A stretch of 64,000 nucleotides of DNA from a methane-oxidizing endosymbiont of Gigantopelta aegis (GTDB taxonomy: Bacteria > Pseudomonadota > Gammaproteobacteria > Methylococcales > Methylomonadaceae). The DNA is taken from NCBI RefSeq assembly GCF_016097405.1, contig NZ_JAEHGD010000001.1:1189831-1253830 (forward strand), written 5' to 3'. Of this stretch, positions 16,218-24,833 are shown one piece after another. Numbering within the stretch: position 1 is the first letter of the stretch; the number at the start of each line of letters is the position of its first letter. The notes under the pieces were generated by a model, which saw only the letters and a list, made by a program, of their open reading frames with translations, ran no database searches and was not told the DNA's origin. The translations under genes were made by a program, and so were the position numbers.

Positions 16218-18524
16218 ATGCTATTACGCATTTTATTTTACGGCTTGCCTTTGCTGTTAGCTGCACTGACCTATCACGAAGTCAGCTTTAAAACCGATCT
16301 ATCCACCTTTATTGTCAGTGGTAAAAATGCCGATGAAGCACTACTCGCCCACAGCATGCAATCAGGTAACCTGTCGCGGCGTTATTTAATTGCCATTACC
16401 CCCAACACAAACCAGCCCCTTGAACCACAATTTATCCAGCAACTGATTGTACAATTAAAGAGCATCGACAATGTTACCGATGTCTGGAGACCTGATCAAA
16501 AAAAACAGGCACTAAACGCTTTACAGACGTTGTATGTTAATCATGCCAGTTCCATTTACAGCTTGCATCCCGAAGAAGATTTAAACACACTTTTTTCAAC
16601 ACACGGCTTACAACAAAAAGCGCATTTTTTAAAACAGGCGTTGCTGTCACCGCAAGCGGCCTTGATTAAGCCGATTGCCTTGCGTGATCCTTTGTTATTA
16701 ACTCTGAACGGCTTTCAAAGCCTGGCGAAAAAATTCAAATCCCAACCCACAACAAACTATCAAAATCTGATTTTAGAAACTCGGCCTTCGGGTATGGATA
16801 CCTCAGCACAACAAACCATTCAACAGGCCATTTTAGCGCGTTTCAAAGCCTTGAATCACAATCTGCACTATCAGTTGGAAATGACCGGCGTACCGGTTTT
16901 TGCTGTGGCGACTCAGCGTCTGATTCAAGGTGATATTATCAAAATCAGTATCGTCTCTTCGCTGGCCTTGATACTTCTGTTTTTGTGGGCATTCCGCTCA
17001 CTTTTTCAAATGTTTCAGGTATTTACCCTGTTAGCGATTGTGATTCTAAGCGCGATTCTGATCACCGCCAGTATTTTTGGCTATATCCACGGCATGACCA
17101 TCGCCATCGGTGCGACGCTGGTTGGTATTTGTATCGATTACCCGATTCATGCTCTGGTGCATACTCAGCAAACGCCACAGCAACCGCCACAGCAACCGCC
17201 ACAAACTATCATCGCGCGCATCTGGCCCAGCATGTTACTCGGTGGTGTAACCACTTTAATCGGCTATTTGGCGTTGGGTATATCAGGTTATCCCGGTTTT
17301 CAACAAGTCGCTGTATTTGCAGCAAGCGGTATTGTTATCGCTCTACTGATCACGCGCTTCATGCTACCGGCACTGGTGATTCAATCCTCGCAACCGGTCA
17401 GAATCATCGGTATTCAACATTGGATACATTTGTGTCAGCGTTATCGTAAAATCGGCTGGGTGATGATTGCTGTATTTTTATTGGCCGCCAGTTGGCCACT
17501 GAGCCATCTGCACTGGATGCAGGATATGCAACAACTCACGCCGGAACTTGATTATCTAAAACAGCAAGACCGCCGTATCCGCTCCCGCATGACCAGCATC
17601 GAGCCTGGCCGCTTCATTCTGGTGTCAGGTGACACCACAGAATTAGCATTACGCCATGCCGAGCAGGTTTATCAACGCCTTGACCAGCTCAAGCAACAGC
17701 AGGCGCTTACCGAATATTTCGGACTTTTCCCCTGGTTGCTATCCAGTCAACAACAGCGTCTGAACCAGAAAATCCTGAAAGCCAAGCTGACGCCGACAAA
17801 CATAAAACACTGGCAAGAAGCATTACAACAGGAAGGTTTATCCGTCATCAAATTAGGCCATTTGAACTACCCTTTCAATCCACCTTTGACACTGGATGTC
17901 ATATTTAAAACACCGGTCAAACACCTACTCGACAGTCGCATCATGCAACAGGCGGATAAAACAATTATTCTGATCGGCTTATCGCAACATAGGCCTGAAA
18001 TCATTCGCCAGGCATTTTCTGATTGGAGCAATGCGCGCTATTTCAGTCAGCGTGATTTATTGAATGCCATGCTCAACGAATATACACAAACGGCCAAAAA
18101 GCTGCTGTTGGCAGGCGTAGGCCTGATTATGCTGCTGATGCTGCATCGCTATCGCAGCCTGACGACAACAGTCTCAACCCTGTTGCCGGCCGTGTTAGCC
18201 GCCTTGTTTATTTTGTCATCCTGGGCCATTGCGGGTGTTGCTATCAGCTTTCTCCATTTAGTGGCTTTTTTGCTGGTTGTCGCGATTTGTGTCGACTATG
18301 GTATTTTTTATCAGGAAAACCGAGGCGGAAATATTTTAGTGACTTATCAGGCTATGGCCGTCTCCATGCTAACTAGCGCACTGGCCTTCGGCAGTCTGCT
18401 GGCGGCTGAAAGTACCTCACTGAAAATCCTGGCCAGCGTTGTGTCATTAGGGGTCTTGATCGGTTTTATGCTATGTCCGTTGATTATCCAGCACTCCGAA
18501 AACGCATATAAGCCTAAAAATTAG
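16218..18524 (+). CDS. MMPL-family (RND-like) exporter
   Basis: 768 residues with the two-fold RND/MMPL architecture: TM1 at the N-terminus, a first periplasmic loop (about 25-235), a TM bundle (about 235-400), a second periplasmic loop (about 425-625) and a second TM bundle (about 630-755). It is smaller than AcrB-type pumps (about 1,030) and fits the COG4258 predicted exporter group. A cytoplasmic-side loop carries a Gln-Pro tandem repeat (about 316-327) from a 12-bp DNA repeat. It is probably the transport component for the three preceding envelope genes. The substrate is unknown; lipid or polyene-like molecules are the family precedent. Confidence 0.85.
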   Translation: MLLRILFYGLPLLLAALTYHEVSFKTDLSTFIVSGKNADEALLAHSMQSGNLSRRYLIAITPNTNQPLEPQFIQQLIVQLKSIDNVTDVWRPDQKKQALNALQTLYVNHASSIYSLHPEEDLNTLFSTHGLQQKAHFLKQALLSPQAALIKPIALRDPLLLTLNGFQSLAKKFKSQPTTNYQNLILETRPSGMDTSAQQTIQQAILARFKALNHNLHYQLEMTGVPVFAVATQRLIQGDIIKISIVSSLALILLFLWAFRSLFQMFQVFTLLAIVILSAILITASIFGYIHGMTIAIGATLVGICIDYPIHALVHTQQTPQQPPQQPPQTIIARIWPSMLLGGVTTLIGYLALGISGYPGFQQVAVFAASGIVIALLITRFMLPALVIQSSQPVRIIGIQHWIHLCQRYRKIGWVMIAVFLLAASWPLSHLHWMQDMQQLTPELDYLKQQDRRIRSRMTSIEPGRFILVSGDTTELALRHAEQVYQRLDQLKQQQALTEYFGLFPWLLSSQQQRLNQKILKAKLTPTNIKHWQEALQQEGLSVIKLGHLNYPFNPPLTLDVIFKTPVKHLLDSRIMQQADKTIILIGLSQHRPEIIRQAFSDWSNARYFSQRDLLNAMLNEYTQTAKKLLLAGVGLIMLLMLHRYRSLTTTVSTLLPAVLAALFILSSWAIAGVAISFLHLVAFLLVVAICVDYGIFYQENRGGNILVTYQAMAVSMLTSALAFGSLLAAESTSLKILASVVSLGVLIGFMLCPLIIQHSENAYKPKN
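17175..17204 (+). repeat. 12-bp in-frame tandem repeat in MMPL gene
   Basis: The unit CACAGCAACCGC occurs twice in tandem, followed by a partial third unit and preceded by a degenerate one, encoding a QQPP repeat between transmembrane helices. Being a multiple of three, length change by slippage would keep the frame. Confidence 0.7.
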
Positions 18525-18611
18525 ATATAGCTCACATTTTTTAGACTAACTCTTCAAAAAACATCAACCTTAACCTATGCTTAATTTGATTATGTTTTTT
18601 AGGGTTTATCG

Positions 18612-19310
18612 ATGCTTAGCCTCTCTGTTATTGAAGAATCTCACAACAGCAGTAAAACGGCTGAAGAGCGGCCTTTTATATTCAGAACTTGTTTTTTTTA
18701 TGAAAACGCATCGCCTGAGCTGGAAACGATGCTGCATCATATTTCCAGAAAACCAAACGATTTGCTTTGTCATGTTCAACGCATTTATTACTGTTTTGCT
18801 CACAAACAAGCCGATCATTTATTCGCCGCCCTCACAGATTTATTAATTATTCTTCATGGCAAGGGACAGGCCTTAATTAAACGCATGATAAGCGGCAGTC
18901 ACAACCTGTTGTCTGCACAGCAATGTACCTTACTGGAACATGCTTTAGACGTAAATCATCTGCATACGCTACAAACAGTAAAATACAGCCTCTTTGCCAC
19001 AGGCCGGATAGCAGAACATGAACTTATTACAACACAGTATCAAGCCTCACCTGATGATTCCGACGATACCTTGTCGCTCGCTCATCGTTATCTTGAATAC
19101 AGCCAGGTCGATCACGCCATGACGCTGCTCGAAGAAGCCCTGTTTACTGATGATAACGAAGACATCCAGCATCTATTACTACAGATTTATCGATCGACCG
19201 ATAACCGTCAGCATTTTTTAGATACTCTCACACAGGCTGAACAAAAAGATAGACCATTGATCGCGGAATGGCAACAACTGCAACAATACTTTAACGATAA
19301 CCCGTCATGA
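18612..19310 (+). CDS. Uncharacterised FimV/TPR-like protein, first gene of GTPase-roadblock cluster
   Basis: 232 residues, soluble, no signal peptide. The C-terminal third shows helix-pair repeats resembling a TPR/FimV C-terminal region (LAHRYLEYSQVDHAMTLLEEAL at about 159-180, then LLLQIYRSTDNRQHFLDTL). The N-terminal part matches no family I recognise. The chosen ATG leaves about 87 bp after the MMPL stop, where a promoter could lie. Its stop overlaps the next start by 4 bp. Function is unknown; the context points to a scaffold in the downstream signalling module. Confidence 0.6.
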   Translation: MLSLSVIEESHNSSKTAEERPFIFRTCFFYENASPELETMLHHISRKPNDLLCHVQRIYYCFAHKQADHLFAALTDLLIILHGKGQALIKRMISGSHNLLSAQQCTLLEHALDVNHLHTLQTVKYSLFATGRIAEHELITTQYQASPDDSDDTLSLAHRYLEYSQVDHAMTLLEEALFTDDNEDIQHLLLQIYRSTDNRQHFLDTLTQAEQKDRPLIAEWQQLQQYFNDNPS

Positions 19311-20512
19311 ATCAGCGTGAGAATAACAAAAGCATAAAAATCGCCATTCACGGCGTTCCACACAGCACGCATAAAATATTATGCCTTTTTTTTAAGCAGA
19401 TTTCTGAACACATCAAAATTGTAAACGATGCCGATAGCCCGGATGTCGATTTAATTGATATTGATTTTGCAGGTGGCGATAAAATACTTGCAAAACAACG
19501 CGCAGAACATCCTGAGCGAATCTTTGTGATAACATCCTTGAAAAACAAGCCAAATACAATCGAATATGATTATCTGTTTCTGAAAAAGCCTTTGACCAGA
19601 GAAAGGATTATTCAGATTATCATGCAATGCCAGTTGCAATTAAAGCAACCGACCATACAAAAAAAACAAGTTAAAGCTGCGTCTAAGCCCTCTACACCCC
19701 AGGCAACAGTGCTACCTGCAACGGTAGACAAAAAGCCTGCCTCGCCAATCAAGCCACCTGAAAATCACACTCGCCCAGCAGAAGAGTTTAATGAAAAAGG
19801 TTTCACCCACTTTATCGGCTTAATACCAACAATCGATATCAAAGATCCTGCGCAAATAGCTCAGGCCTGTTTCTCACCCGAAGATTATTTTTTAGGCTAT
19901 GTTTATAATGCAATTAAAATTTCTCATCACAAGAAACAGGTCTTGCAAGTCGATGCCAGCTGGCGGCCTTTACTTATCTTTCCTCACAGCCATGAAATCT
20001 GGCTAGATGCCAACGAGCATCAATTACGTGCCTTCGCCGGTCTAAAAATTAGCCGTACCTCAGAGGGCAAAGTTCGCATTTTACCGGTCAATTTGCAAAA
20101 AACAAAAGTCAACCAAGCCAGCGACAAATTTCAGAATGAAGAAAGTTTTTTATGGAAATTGGCGATCTGGACATCGAAGGGACGCTATCCGCAACAACTC
20201 GACCCTACAAAACCGATTGTTTTAAAACATTGGCCTAATTTCACCCGGCTGGTGATTACCCCCCATGCCTTAAGAATCACCGCATTATTGATACAACAAC
20301 CACAGTCCATGTTGGATGTAGCCAAAACACTTAATATCGGGGCACAGTATGTATTTGTGTTTATCAGCGGCTGCCAGGCATTAAACCTAGTCGCCCAGAT
20401 AGAGCGAAAACCTGGTCCTGAGGAAAAAACGAAAAAGAAGAACAACGCAAGCGGTTTGTTAAGCAAACTATTAAATAAATTACGCGCTAAAAATCACGAT
20501 GATACAGCATAA
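19307..20512 (+). CDS. Uncharacterised protein with degenerate receiver-like N-terminus
   Basis: 401 residues. Residues about 9-115 look like a diverged response-regulator receiver: a DLIDID strand at the usual phospho-Asp strand, ITS at the conserved Ser/Thr position, and LKKP at the conserved Lys-Pro. A Lys/Pro-rich linker (about 118-160) leads to a C-terminal region of about 240 residues of mixed alpha/beta character with no recognised family. It overlaps the upstream gene by 4 bp and the GTPase gene by 14 bp. It could be a pseudo-receiver adaptor for the GTPase system (inference). Confidence 0.6.
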   Translation: MNQRENNKSIKIAIHGVPHSTHKILCLFFKQISEHIKIVNDADSPDVDLIDIDFAGGDKILAKQRAEHPERIFVITSLKNKPNTIEYDYLFLKKPLTRERIIQIIMQCQLQLKQPTIQKKQVKAASKPSTPQATVLPATVDKKPASPIKPPENHTRPAEEFNEKGFTHFIGLIPTIDIKDPAQIAQACFSPEDYFLGYVYNAIKISHHKKQVLQVDASWRPLLIFPHSHEIWLDANEHQLRAFAGLKISRTSEGKVRILPVNLQKTKVNQASDKFQNEESFLWKLAIWTSKGRYPQQLDPTKPIVLKHWPNFTRLVITPHALRITALLIQQPQSMLDVAKTLNIGAQYVFVFISGCQALNLVAQIERKPGPEEKTKKKNNASGLLSKLLNKLRAKNHDDTA

Positions 20513-21041
20513 AATAATTTTCACAGGACCTGTCGGTGCCGGTAAAACCACGGCAATCAATAGCATCAGTGATATTGCTCCTGTCAAAACCGATGCAACG
20601 GCTTCCGATATGACAAAGGGCCGAAAGGCCGAAACCACGGTTGCGATGGATTATGGTGTTATGAACCTGCCAGATGGTGACAAGATACATTTGTATGGCA
20701 CACCGGGGCAGGAGCGTTTCGATTTTATGTGGGATATTCTAACCGAGGGTGGAATTGGATTGATCTTGTTACTGGACAATAGCCGTAAAAATCCGTTTCA
20801 GGATTTGAATTTTTTCATCAATGCCTTTGATGATTTCATCAAGCAAACCAGTGTCGCTATCGGTGTGACACAAATGGATTTGAAAGCGACACCCACTATC
20901 GAACAATACCATCAAGAACTCAAAAAGCTTAAAGCCACGTATCCGGTTTTTGCGGTAGATGCCAGAAATTCTCGCGATGTTTCCATACTCGTTCAATCGT
21001 TACTGTTCTCGATTGACCCCGGTATTGAGGGAGATAATTAA
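20499..21041 (+). CDS. Ras-like small GTPase (COG2229/MglA-like)
   Basis: 180 residues. GTP-binding motifs are clear: P-loop GPVGAGKTT (10-18), G3 GTPGQERF (67-74) in the GTPGQ form seen in bacterial MglA-like and COG2229 proteins, and a G4-position TQMD (124-127) in place of NKxD. Such proteins act as GTP-dependent switches controlled by roadblock-domain partners (MglA/MglB in Myxococcus polarity is the studied case). A roadblock protein gene is two genes downstream and a roadblock-like gene directly follows at a distance of 0 bp. Start overlaps the preceding gene. Confidence 0.87.
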   Translation: MIQHKIIFTGPVGAGKTTAINSISDIAPVKTDATASDMTKGRKAETTVAMDYGVMNLPDGDKIHLYGTPGQERFDFMWDILTEGGIGLILLLDNSRKNPFQDLNFFINAFDDFIKQTSVAIGVTQMDLKATPTIEQYHQELKKLKATYPVFAVDARNSRDVSILVQSLLFSIDPGIEGDN

Positions 21042-21701
21042 ATGGCTAAATTGACCTTGGCTGAAGACCTATTCCTTTATCCTTCACCGACCGGTGCCTA
21101 TTTTTGTGTTTCTGAACACGAAAACAATAAAAGCCGCCAATTCTTACAACATTTACTCAACGAACGCATAACACCAGCCCTGTCGATCGACACTTTAAAA
21201 CACTTGATGCAAACCGCTGACGAGGAGCACGCTTTAAACGTATTACAGCATTGCCAAAAACTAGACTGGATACAGGGTTTAAAAAAACCTCTGACCGCCC
21301 CGGATACAACTTTGGAAGACTTTCTTCCCACTATCTTGGCATCTTTTTCCAGTCAGAAAAAATCACTGCTAGCAGATGAGCAGGGGTTTTACCTTGGTAG
21401 TCAAGGGTTCCCGCACGAAACAGCCGAAGAATTATCGGCGCTGAGCGCGGAACTGGCAATTATTCACAAGCGTCGCTCCGGCCTGTTAAAAAACAACTTA
21501 GGCCTAGCGAGTCAGGCGTGGGGAATTGTCAATGCCTACGGCAATAATCAACTGGGGTTCTGGCCGCTTTATATTGGTCGTTATCGCTTTATGCTGATCA
21601 TCGCAGGAACGCCTTTTTTTAATCATCCGGACTTTGTCAGCCTGGTCTGGACATTAAGCATCCGTTATGCAGCAACGACAACAGAATCCACTCACTCATA
21701 A
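21042..21701 (+). CDS. Uncharacterised protein with roadblock-like C-terminus
   Basis: 219 residues starting immediately after the GTPase stop. The N-terminal 100 residues are helical and unassigned. The C-terminal part (LLADEQGFYLGSQGFP at about 107-122, then a helix ETAEELSALSAELA, then paired strands ending PLYIGRYRFMLIIAG) follows the roadblock/LC7 strand-helix pattern, though divergent. It may form a heterodimer with the canonical roadblock protein encoded next or act as a GTPase regulator (inference). Confidence 0.55.
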   Translation: MAKLTLAEDLFLYPSPTGAYFCVSEHENNKSRQFLQHLLNERITPALSIDTLKHLMQTADEEHALNVLQHCQKLDWIQGLKKPLTAPDTTLEDFLPTILASFSSQKKSLLADEQGFYLGSQGFPHETAEELSALSAELAIIHKRRSGLLKNNLGLASQAWGIVNAYGNNQLGFWPLYIGRYRFMLIIAGTPFFNHPDFVSLVWTLSIRYAATTTESTHS

Positions 21702-21720
21702 ATTAAGCAGGAGAAATTAA

Positions 21721-22083
21721 ATGAAATCCGATATGTTGACTTCAATATTGGTTGAATTAAATGGTACATCCGGTGACATTGAAGCTTCCGGGGTTATTTC
21801 GACGGATGGTTTAATGATGGCCTCAGTATTACCCGCTGAACTCGATGAAGACCGGGTCGGTGCCATGAGCGCTGCCATGCTGTCATTAGGCGACAGAACC
21901 GCACAAGAATTGAATCGCGGTACGCTGGAGCAAGTTTTGATCAAAGGCGACCATGGCTATGTTTTGATGACCTATGCTGGAAACGAAGCCGTGCTCACTG
22001 TTATGGCAAAAGCCAATGCCAAGCTGGGGTTGATTTTTCTGGATGTCAAACGTGCAGCACAAAGTATCGCTGAACTGTTGTAA
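21721..22083 (+). CDS. Roadblock/LC7-domain protein (MglB-like)
   Basis: 120 residues, a single roadblock/LC7 domain over the full length: SGDIEASGVISTDGLMMAS, helix RVGAMSAAMLSLGDRTAQEL, strands VLIKGDHGYVLMTYAG and VLTVMA, terminal helix RAAQSIAELL. Proteins of this family stimulate GTP hydrolysis of, or anchor, Ras-like GTPases. A good Shine-Dalgarno (AGGAGA) precedes the ATG. It lies in the same operon as the GTPase at 20499-21041, the usual genomic pairing. Confidence 0.88.
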   Translation: MKSDMLTSILVELNGTSGDIEASGVISTDGLMMASVLPAELDEDRVGAMSAAMLSLGDRTAQELNRGTLEQVLIKGDHGYVLMTYAGNEAVLTVMAKANAKLGLIFLDVKRAAQSIAELL

Positions 22084-22099
22084 GTCAAGGGGACGCATT

Positions 22100-22576
22100 A
22101 TGATTCATGATATGCAACCCGACGATATAGTCGGCGACTTCAAAGAAGTTTATTTACAGCTTTATAACTCAATTAAACGCAGAATCCTTTATACCGATAT
22201 TGAAACACCTTATCCCGATGGAAAACTGATTGTCTCAACCACTGACTTGGACGGTAATATCACCCATGTCAACAAGTCCTTTGTCGAAATGTCAGGTTAT
22301 ACAGAAGAGGAACTTATCGGTGCGCCACATTCCATTTTACGACACCCGGACATGCCGCCCGCCGCTTTCAAGGACTTATGGGACACCGTTCAAAAGGGTG
22401 AAAAATGGCAAGGATTTGTAAAAAATCTACGTAAGGATGGTGGTTTTTACTGGGTAAAAGCGACTGTGATTCCAAATATTCGGAAAGGTGCTGTGGTCGG
22501 TTATACTTCGGTACGGCGCAAGCCCTCGCGCAAAAAAGTTGAAGAATGCATCAAACTTTACCCCACCCTGTTTTAA
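22100..22576 (+). CDS. PAS-domain signalling protein
   Basis: 158 residues with a single PAS domain of the Aer-like type (TTDLDGNITHVNKSFVEMSG, then LIGAPHSILRHPDMPPAAFKDLW, then RKDGGFYWVKATVIP). The ATG at 22100 follows an AGGGGA ribosome-binding site. Aer PAS domains bind FAD and sense redox or energy state; whether this one does cannot be seen. There is no attached output domain, so it presumably transmits by protein contact, most simply to the GTPase/roadblock partners in the same operon (inference). Confidence 0.85.
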   Translation: MIHDMQPDDIVGDFKEVYLQLYNSIKRRILYTDIETPYPDGKLIVSTTDLDGNITHVNKSFVEMSGYTEEELIGAPHSILRHPDMPPAAFKDLWDTVQKGEKWQGFVKNLRKDGGFYWVKATVIPNIRKGAVVGYTSVRRKPSRKKVEECIKLYPTLF

Positions 22577-22591
22577 GCTACGGAGTCTGTT

Positions 22592-23338
22592 ATGTCTTAT
22601 ATGTTTACCGTCAGTCCCGACTTTTCTCCTGACCATCTATCTGGCTGGTATATTTTTAATACCTGGCTGCAAAGACAAACCGAACAGGCTATTCATCTGG
22701 AAATACTCAATGATTTCACCAGCCTACATAGCGCCATACAAAAAGACCAAATTGATTTGATTTACGCCAACCCTTACGATGCGGCCATGCTGGTACGCGA
22801 AAAAGGCTTTCTACCCGTCGCCAAACCGGCAGGTGAATCCGATGAAGCAATTATCGCCGTCGCCGACAGCTCTGATGTTAATATCGTGGAGGATCTGAAA
22901 CCGGGGATTCGGGTCGCTTACACCGACGACCCAGATGTTCGGCTGATGGGCATGATTATGCTAGAGCCGGCCGACCTGGACAGTGACAATATTACGCCTG
23001 TATTAACAGACTCTTATCCCGTTGTTGCCAAACATCTCTTAAAAAATGAAGCCGATGTCGGTATTTTCCTGGCTGAAGCCTTTGATGACCTTTCCAATCT
23101 GATTAAAAATCAACTTAAGGTTCTAGTGCGCAGTCAAATCAGCGTCATTCATCACGCACTGATGATTGGCCCTAAGTTTCAGCATCAACGCGAAGCCATG
23201 ACAGAATTATTAACCTCGATGCATCATGATGAAAAAGGCAGCTCTATTCTGAAAAGCTTAGGGTTTAGTGCCTGGGAAATAGTGGACGATGAAGAAACCG
23301 AATTTATGATTGATCTAATGGATACGTTGGCAACTTGA
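22592..23338 (+). CDS. PhnD-like substrate-binding protein lacking a signal peptide
   Basis: 248 residues of the PhnD/SsuA/transferrin type 2 binding fold: LIYANPYDAAMLVREKG (about 54-70), DLKPGIRVAYTDDPDVR, VVAKHLLKNEADVGIFLAEAFDD. Unlike transport-associated PhnD proteins, it starts directly with the first beta strand and has no export signal, so it should be cytoplasmic. No permease or ATPase gene is nearby. It is the last gene of the GTPase-roadblock-PAS operon, and could be a cytoplasmic ligand sensor feeding that module (inference). It converges on ampD with a gap of 10 bp. Confidence 0.78.
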   Translation: MSYMFTVSPDFSPDHLSGWYIFNTWLQRQTEQAIHLEILNDFTSLHSAIQKDQIDLIYANPYDAAMLVREKGFLPVAKPAGESDEAIIAVADSSDVNIVEDLKPGIRVAYTDDPDVRLMGMIMLEPADLDSDNITPVLTDSYPVVAKHLLKNEADVGIFLAEAFDDLSNLIKNQLKVLVRSQISVIHHALMIGPKFQHQREAMTELLTSMHHDEKGSSILKSLGFSAWEIVDDEETEFMIDLMDTLAT

Positions 23339-23348
23339 ATTTAAGCTG

Positions 23349-23927
23349 TCATAGTGTAGATTTTATCGAATGCCTGTAAAGCTGCTGATCCAGACAGTCA
23401 TTAAACCGCGTCCAATCAAAACTGTCTCCGGGGTCTGTTTTTCTGCCGGGTGCAATATCGTTATGCCCGACAATGTGCTGGCGTTGCAACTTAGGATACT
23501 CTGCCAATAACACAGCACTCAACTGAGCTAATTTATGATATTGAATAGCTTCATAGGGCGTTCTCTCGTCGCCTTCCAACTCTATGCCAATGGAAAAATC
23601 ATTACAACGCTCACGCCCCTGATAACACGATATCCCTGCATGCCACGCCCGCTTGTCAAAGGCGACAAACTGAATAATCTCACCGTCACGCCGAATCAAA
23701 CAATGTGCGGATACTTTTAAGGTATAAATTCCTTCAAAATAGGGATGTTGCTTAGGGTCAAGCCGATTGCAGAAAAGATGCTCGACCGCATTGCCACCAA
23801 ACTGACCCGGTGGCAGACTAATACAGTGAATGACCAATAAGGAGATATCATCCAGGTCCGGCCGGTCGTCAAAGTTAGGTGATGCAACAACTGTTGCGGG
23901 CGATAAATAATGCTGGTTTATAAACAC
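23349..23927 (-). CDS. ampD: 1,6-anhydro-N-acetylmuramyl-L-alanine amidase AmpD
   Basis: 192 residues, cytoplasmic, no signal peptide. AmpD cleaves the peptide from anhydro-muramyl peptides during cell-wall recycling and thereby controls AmpR-type signalling. Zinc ligands are visible: His34 (VIHCIS), His about 155 (GHNDIAPGRKTDPG) and Asp about 165. Size and motif order match E. coli AmpD. It is divergent from nadC, with a common intergenic promoter region. Confidence 0.95.
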   Translation of the reverse strand: MFINQHYLSPATVVASPNFDDRPDLDDISLLVIHCISLPPGQFGGNAVEHLFCNRLDPKQHPYFEGIYTLKVSAHCLIRRDGEIIQFVAFDKRAWHAGISCYQGRERCNDFSIGIELEGDERTPYEAIQYHKLAQLSAVLLAEYPKLQRQHIVGHNDIAPGRKTDPGDSFDWTRFNDCLDQQLYRHSIKSTL

Positions 23928-23996
23928 GAAGGTAAATCCGATGTTTGCTTAATAGCGCGTTATAATAATGCAGTTTTAATTCCATTTCAGTCTTTA

Positions 23997-24833
23997 ATGA
24001 ATATACAACCGACTTCTGAAGAAATCAGCCGCTATCTGGACGAAGATGTTGGCGATGGTGATTTAACCGCTCAAATTATCCCCCCCGAGCAGTTTGCCGA
24101 AGCACAAGTTATTTGCCGACAGCCTGCTGTTTTATGTGGACAGGCCTGGTTTGACGCCGTATTTCATCACTTAAACCCAAACATACAGATTGATTGGCAC
24201 ATTCAAGAGGCCACATCCATTCCTGCCGGCACTGTACTATGTACCTTAAAAGGACCGGCCCGAGCCTTATTGACTGGGGAACGTACCGCGTTAAACCTAT
24301 TGCAAACGCTCTCAGCCACCGCAACAGAATCAAAACGCTATGCCGATGCGGTTGCCAATACCGATTGCAAAATCCTCGATACCCGTAAAACCATTCCAGG
24401 CTTGAGAATGGCACAAAAATACGCAGTCAGTTGTGGTGGCTGCTTAAATCATCGCATTGGTTTGTTTGATGCTATTTTGATAAAGGAAAATCATATTCTG
24501 GCGGCAGGTTCTATTGCCCAGGCTATTAAAAAAGCCCGGCAAATCGCCGATGTGCAGGTTGAAATTGAAGTTGAAAACCTGACTGAATTTGACCAGGCAT
24601 TACAGGCAAAGCCTGACAGAATCATGCTCGATAACTTCTCTCTTGGCGATTTGCATACCGCAGTACAACGAAACGCAGGACAGATTGAACTGGAAGCATC
24701 CGGCAATATCACCTTGTCAAACATCGGCCAGATTGCACAAACCGGCGTTGACTTCATCTCCATCGGCGCACTGACCAAAAATATCCGCGCCATTGATCTT
24801 TCAATGCGAATCAGGATGGAAAACTATGGATAA
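23997..24833 (+). CDS. nadC: Nicotinate-nucleotide pyrophosphorylase (quinolinate PRTase)
   Basis: 278 residues from the ATG at 23997; an upstream in-frame extension to 23910 would overlap ampD and lacks family similarity. The enzyme converts quinolinate and PRPP to nicotinate mononucleotide in NAD synthesis. Signatures: EDVGDGDLTAQ, LTGERTALNLLQTLS, KILDTRKTIPGLR, the EVEVENLTEF region and LEASGNITLSNI. It overlaps the next gene by 8 bp. Confidence 0.96.
   Translation: MNIQPTSEEISRYLDEDVGDGDLTAQIIPPEQFAEAQVICRQPAVLCGQAWFDAVFHHLNPNIQIDWHIQEATSIPAGTVLCTLKGPARALLTGERTALNLLQTLSATATESKRYADAVANTDCKILDTRKTIPGLRMAQKYAVSCGGCLNHRIGLFDAILIKENHILAAGSIAQAIKKARQIADVQVEIEVENLTEFDQALQAKPDRIMLDNFSLGDLHTAVQRNAGQIELEASGNITLSNIGQIAQTGVDFISIGALTKNIRAIDLSMRIRMENYG

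Noticed and set aside
16985-17449. 154-codon plus-strand ORF inside the MMPL gene
   Set aside because: It is a +2 frame shadow; its repeated TATATAT stretch comes from the QQPP DNA repeat.
23910-23996. Longer nadC start
   Set aside because: It overlaps divergent ampD, and the extension has no NadC similarity.
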